A stretch of DNA of 64,000 bases from Piper betle. Its lineage: Eukaryota; Streptophyta; Magnoliopsida; Piperales; Piperaceae. Each line of letters opens with the position of its first letter. Within the stretch, counting starts at the first letter, position 1. The stretch is from contig JAURVB010013967.1 in assembly GCA_033002965.1 (NCBI GenBank), positions 1 to 64,000 on the forward strand, in the 5' to 3' direction. A program made the translations under genes and the position numbers. Shown one piece after another: positions 59,348 to 64,000 of this stretch. The notes under the pieces are model-generated. The model was not told where the DNA came from and did not search any database. It saw only the letters and a program-made list of their open reading frames with translations.

Positions 59348-61800
59348 TGTAACGACCCACCATTTTTCACGATATTGTGGGCCTTGCTGGCGAGGTGTTA
59401 CTCAAAATTTAACAAAACCAACCTTGTCGTCTCTTAGTCTTTAGTTCCAGATGCTAACCTGTGGAGTCAATTCCACATTACTGATTAACCACTAAGCCGT
59501 ATAATTAAATAAAACAAGTCCATAAACTCCCTACCATTATCTATAATAACGGTTGTTGTGACCATTCCAACATGTCCATTTATTAGCTGATGGTTCAGTC
59601 CACCATGTCCATTAGTTGGCTGATGGGTCACTCCACCATGTCCATCTATTGGCAGATGGGTCAGTCCATCATGTCCATTACCGGTGGCGAGTCCAATCTG
59701 CCATGTCCGTTATCGGCTGGTGAGTCCAATCCACCATGTTCATTAGTTGGCTGATGGGTCACTCCACCATGTCCTCTATTGGCTGATGGGTCAGTCTACC
59801 ATGTCCGTAATTGGCTGGCGAGTCCAATCTGCCATGTCCAATTTATTGGTTGATGGGTCAGTCCATCATGTCCATTACCGGCTGGCGAGTCCAATCTGTC
59901 ATGTCTGTTATCGGCAGGTGAGTCCAATCCACCATGTCCGTAATTGGCTGGCAAGTCCAATCCACCACGTCCAATTTATTGGCTGATGGGTTAGTCCATC
60001 ATGTCCATTACTGGCTGGCGAGTCCAATCCGCCATGTCCGTTACTGGCTGTTGAGTCCAATCTACCATGTCCGTAATTGGCTGGCAAGTCCAATCTGCCA
60101 TGTCCAATTTATTGGCTGATGGGTCAGTCCATCATGTCCATTACGGGCTAGCGAGTCCAATCCGCCATGTCCGTTATTAGCTAGTGAGTCCAATCCACCA
60201 TGTCCGTAATTGGCTGGCGAGTCCAATCCGCCATGTCGAATTTATTGTATTATGGCTGTTAGGTCCATTCTGACATGTCTAATATTGGATTATGAAGGGC
60301 ATAGCCAATGTAAGACTGAGTCAATTCCTTGAACCCGGTTGCAATCAGTGCATGGTGGTCGAATCTGGGCTCAGGCTGGCCAAGTTGTCCACAAGGGAAA
60401 ATACAACATTTTAAACAATTATACGGACCTGGATATTTCGAATTTGCAGCTGTGACCAATGATATAATCATGTGATATCACTCTTATATATCGAAAATAT
60501 TAAATATTAAACTATTCATGTGATATAATCATTTAAATCCTACTTTACATTAATAATCTGGATCAAAATTAACACTTAACAAATAATAAAATAATTATCA
60601 ACTTATAAACAAATATTTAATTACCATTATTAGTATATTTTCCTTTGAGAAGATAATTACTTAACCACAATCTTGATAATTTAGTTTACAGTTTTAAAAT
60701 TTTAATCGCTATCCTTATTCATAGCAATTTAATTAAATAAGTTGTACGATTAAATTATTTAAAATAATTTGTATTATTCTAATTTAAAAATATTATTAAT
60801 ACAATTAGTTTAAATTATTCGACTCGATAAAATTTGGAACTTTATTTATTTTCATTATGCTATTTAGGTTGGAAGCTAGTGATTGCTACCTGACTATAGT
60901 TTAATAACCCATTTTCTATATTACTGACTTGTTATTAAAATAATCACTTTATTTCCCTAATATTAAATTTAATATGGTAAAGGTAAAATCTTTATTTTAT
61001 TAACTACTTATCGTTGTCCGATTTAATTTAATTGCTTGTTGTGTGCCGATTAATTATTGACCGTTTATCATTACCGTATTCTTATTACTTATGTCCATGT
61101 CGATTTCGTCTAATAATTAATTAGTTTAGTAACTTTAACCCATAACCCATTAAAATAATTATTTTTAAAGATTTATTACGAGTTCGTATTATTTTTAACT
61201 CAAGTCGGTATTGAGTCAACCAGTATTTACAGTTTTGCCACCGTGAGCTTCTTCTTCTTCTTCTTCTTCCCGTCGGCCCTTCTCTTCTTTCAGCTTCGTC
61301 CTTGACACAACTCAGATCACACCCTTCTTCTTCTTCCCTATGCAACCTAATTGAACAACCATCTAAACATCCTAATCAAGCATCAACAACGAATTAAAAC
61401 AGTCAAAGATGAAGCCTAACATCCACGTTTTACAGCAGCTATCCAAGGCGACCTTCTACACCCAAAAACCAGTCTTGGTGTCTTCTTCTTCAACCTAAAA
61501 CCAGATCACTTCTTTCCCTAAATGCTTCCCTTCCCTAGCAATCCAATTGGAAGCCCAAAGCTCGTGCCTTTCAACAACTATCCACGTCCCACTCTGTTCT
61601 GCACCAAGCCGCGACTCCTGGCTAGCAGCACCGCTGGGACTGCAAATTGAACTCCTTCCGGCCTGCAGCACCACTGGAAACTCTTCCCTTCTCCCTGCAC
61701 AACAACCCAACGTCAAGGCCAAGTGTTGTGAGCATGTACGACGTGAATCTTGGCCGACCGATGGACTGGTATGGACGCCTGAAAACAACCACAGTGTTGT
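59348..61800 (-). repeat. Family A LTR, minus strand, U3 end missing
   Basis: Starts TGTAACGACCCACC in F RT. It has the family order: U5 DNA, tandem array (59560-60290), the TAAGACTGAGTCAATTCCTTG segment, AT-rich DNA, then a CT-rich leader-like stretch (61240-61800). It stops at 61800 before reaching the U3 end because another LTR begins. The 61547-61951 open frame crosses that junction and is not a gene. Confidence 0.75.
59560..60290. repeat. Tandem array, unit about 33-36 bp, in the LTR at 59348
   Basis: About 20 copies around CCATGTCCGTTATTGGCTGG followed by CGAGTCCAATC. Variants with TGATGGGTCAGTCCA alternate with those having CGAGTCCAATC, giving a loose higher-order pattern. Open frames at 59747-59986, 59908-60093 and 59934-60119 are repeat translations. 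Confidence 0.85.
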
Positions 61801-64000
61801 TGTAAAGACCATGGAAAAAAAAAATTCGACGTGGACACTGTCTGGGAAGGACCAAACACGGTCTAGGAAGGACCGAACGTGTTATATTCTTTACCCGGTT
61901 AATTATTTACCCATTTTATTATTTACCCGGTTAAATGAAATACGGGTTTAGGGGTGGGTGTTTCACATACCCTAGCCGTCATTTTCATTTTTATAAATTT
62001 GAAAGGGGACGTCATTTTTCACATATGGGTATAAGGGCGTCTTCCTTACCTTAGCCGCCTAGTTCTCCTCTTCCTTACCGGGGCTTCTTCCTTTCTTGGG
62101 TATCCTTCTTATCTCCCTATTCTTAGTTTGCATGCATGTTCTTTTTAAATGATAATAAGCTTGTTAATCATGTAACTAAAGTCTCAAATCAACAAGAAAG
62201 AAAAGAACTAAACTAAACTGGAAAACTGAAATTGGAATCCCGTCCATGGTCGAGTAGCCTGAATACTTTGGCAAGATGGGCGACCATAAGAACAATTGCA
62301 AGGCTGTCCCTCACACCCCGACGACCTCTCTTGCTGCAGGCTTGAAGGGGGCTCGCCACGTCCCTGGTTTTCTGGTGGGTGGCGGAATTGCAGCTGTGAG
62401 GGGGCGGAGTTGCAAGGATGACAGAAGTAGCGACGTTCTGCTGCAATTGATGCTGTAATGGAAGCTTCAAAGGGATAAATGCCAGTTGTGCTTTGTCGAC
62501 AGCATCATGGGTTCTATCATAGTAGTTCAGGCCACCGGAACAATCCACTATAGACCACCTTATCGCCGGAATTCATGGCAGCGACGTGCAGAAGTGGGGA
62601 GGACGACCATACTCTATGCAACGTCCAAAGGTGGCTGATCCTTACTATTTTGATGCCGGCCTTAGGTCATGGAACATCTGAATTGGAGCAAGGTGCAAGA
62701 AAGGAGGGGTCTTGAGGCTTGGACAAGAAGAACAGGCCAGGAGTTGGGCGCCATGGTGCAGCACATGGTCGTCTTGGTTAACTGCTATAAAACACGCACT
62801 TTAGGCTTCCAATTGGTTGCTGGAGAAGGTTAAAGTTGAGCGAGGACGTGATTCTGAGTGTTTTGGGTGGCAAGAAAAGGGGTGGAGAAAAAGGGTGCAG
62901 TCTGGTTTTGGTGGAGAGAAGAGTGGCGATGGGAAGAAGAAGAAGAAGAACGAGGAGGAGGGTGGCAGTTTTGTAAATATGGGTTGACTCGACACCGACT
63001 TAAGTTAAAAATAATACGAACATGTAATAAATCTTTAAAGATAATTATTTTAATGGGGTATGGGTAAACTTACTAAACTAACTAATAATTGTATAAAATC
63101 GCCACGAGTAATAAAAATACGGTAATGATAAACGGTCGATAATTAGTGGGCATACTATAAGTGATTAATTTAAAATTTAATATTTTTAAAGGATTAATCA
63201 AATAAAGATTTTACCTTTACCTTATTAAATTTAATTTTAGGTAAATAAAGTTATTATTTTAATAACAAGTAAGTAATATAGAAAATAGGTTATTAAACTA
63301 TAGTCGGGTAGCAATCACTAGCGTCGAACCTAAGGAGAATAATAAAAATAAATAAAGTTCTAAACTTTATTGAGTCGAATAATTTAAAATAATTGTATTA
63401 ATAATATTTTTGAATAATACAAATTATTTTAAATAATTTAATAGAACAACTTCATTAATTAAATTGCTATAAATAATAGTAGCGATAAAAAATAAATATA
63501 ACTGTAAAATAAATTATCAAGATCGGGGTTAAGTAATTATCATCGCAAAGGAAAATTGAATACTTGTTTTTCAGTAATAATTATTTTATCAATTGTTAGG
63601 TATTATTTATGATTTAGATAATTAATTTAAAATGTAAAGTAGGACTTAATTGATTAAATCACCTGAATAATTTAATATTTAATATTGTTGAAATTTAATA
63701 GTGATATATATATTAGTCATTTAGTTGCATGCATTCCTACTCAAATAAAATTATACTTATGTATAATTTATGTTCTCGTTTAGATTAGGATCGTTGGTTG
63801 CAATTGCGAGTTCGAAATATCAAGGTTCGCATAATCATTTTAAATGTTGTAATTTCCCTTGTTGGCAGCCCTGGTCGGCCTCAGCCCAGATTCGACCATC
63901 ATGCTCCGTAACACAATCGGGGTTAAGGAATTGACTCAGTCTGACACGGGCCGCACCTTTAAAATTACTATGTGTCCGTATAATTATTTGAAATATTATA
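61801..64000 (+). repeat. Family A LTR, plus strand, right end outside window
   Basis: Starts TGTAAAGACC at 61801 and keeps family order: U3 with TTTACCCGGTTAA-type repeats, the GGTATCCTTCTTATC segment, a leader-like GA-rich tract (62850-62970), AT-rich DNA (63000-63700), TCATTTAGTTGCATGCATT, and the GGAATTGACTCAGTCTGACA segment at 63930. The U5 end is not reached. It lies inside the minus LTR at 59348-61800. A minus-strand open frame at 62213-62548 is antisense to the LTR. Confidence 0.8.

Noticed and set aside
61547..61951. 134-codon open frame as a gene
   Set aside because: It crosses the junction of two LTRs at 61800/61801, so it cannot be an ancestral gene.
59348..64000. A third U5-U5 palindrome like that at 53370-57554
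   Set aside because: The two LTRs are on opposite strands, but the plus one starts with a normal U3 terminus at 61801 inside the other, so simple nesting explains it. The right end is not in the window.

Overview
The window is plant repeat DNA and shows no convincing host gene. The case for a plant (an angiosperm with a large, transposon-rich genome) rests on Ty3/gypsy chromovirus polyproteins of the Tekay/Del type with a C-terminal chromodomain, a Tork/Tnt1-like Ty1/copia remnant, a TRIM, a coding-free LARD-like element, and primer binding sites matching plant initiator-Met tRNA. Every coding remnant carries stops, frameshifts, deletions or lost catalytic residues, so no element here looks autonomous.

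Two related LTR types account for most of the sequence. 'Family A' LTRs begin TGTAAAGACC and end CGTTACA. They are followed by a tRNA-Met PBS and preceded by a purine tract ending GGGGAGAT. 'Family B' LTRs begin TGTAAAACCC and end GTGTTACA or a variant.

Layout. 1-8364: family B LARD on the minus strand (two LTRs of about 2.9 kb around 2.9 kb of non-coding DNA), inserted in a family A LTR. 8365-14264: family A element A1 on the plus strand (5' LTR, PBS, gag, protease, RT, part of RNase H), joined by deletion to its 3' LTR. 14265-15542: copia fragment. 15543-27949: minus-strand family A element A2, whose LTR spans 9.86 kb because a block of about 2 kb is tandemly repeated. 27950-33323: LTR fragment, TRIM LTR and a minus-strand gypsy gag with a B-type LTR. 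33324-37108: minus-strand family A remnant G with a B/A chimeric LTR. 37109-41572: inverted and recombinant LTR pieces. 41573-47342: two decayed gypsy gag regions, the second (D) preceded by LTR-like DNA and containing a TRIM. 47343-52446: minus-strand family A element E. 52447-59347: plus-strand family A element F, interrupted by a 4.2-kb inverted-repeat insertion (53370-57554). 59348-64000: further nested family A LTRs on opposite strands.

Element order on the right gives a nesting series: D holds E, E holds F, F holds the palindrome and another LTR, and that LTR holds a last one. The most unusual features are three. First, the palindromic insertion has U5 ends on both sides and a 5-bp target duplication. 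Second, the A2 LTR is expanded to nearly 10 kb by a higher-order satellite. Third, one position in family A LTRs carries unrelated tandem arrays in different copies. LTR boundaries were set by eye from recurring termini; similarity statements are visual and not computed.
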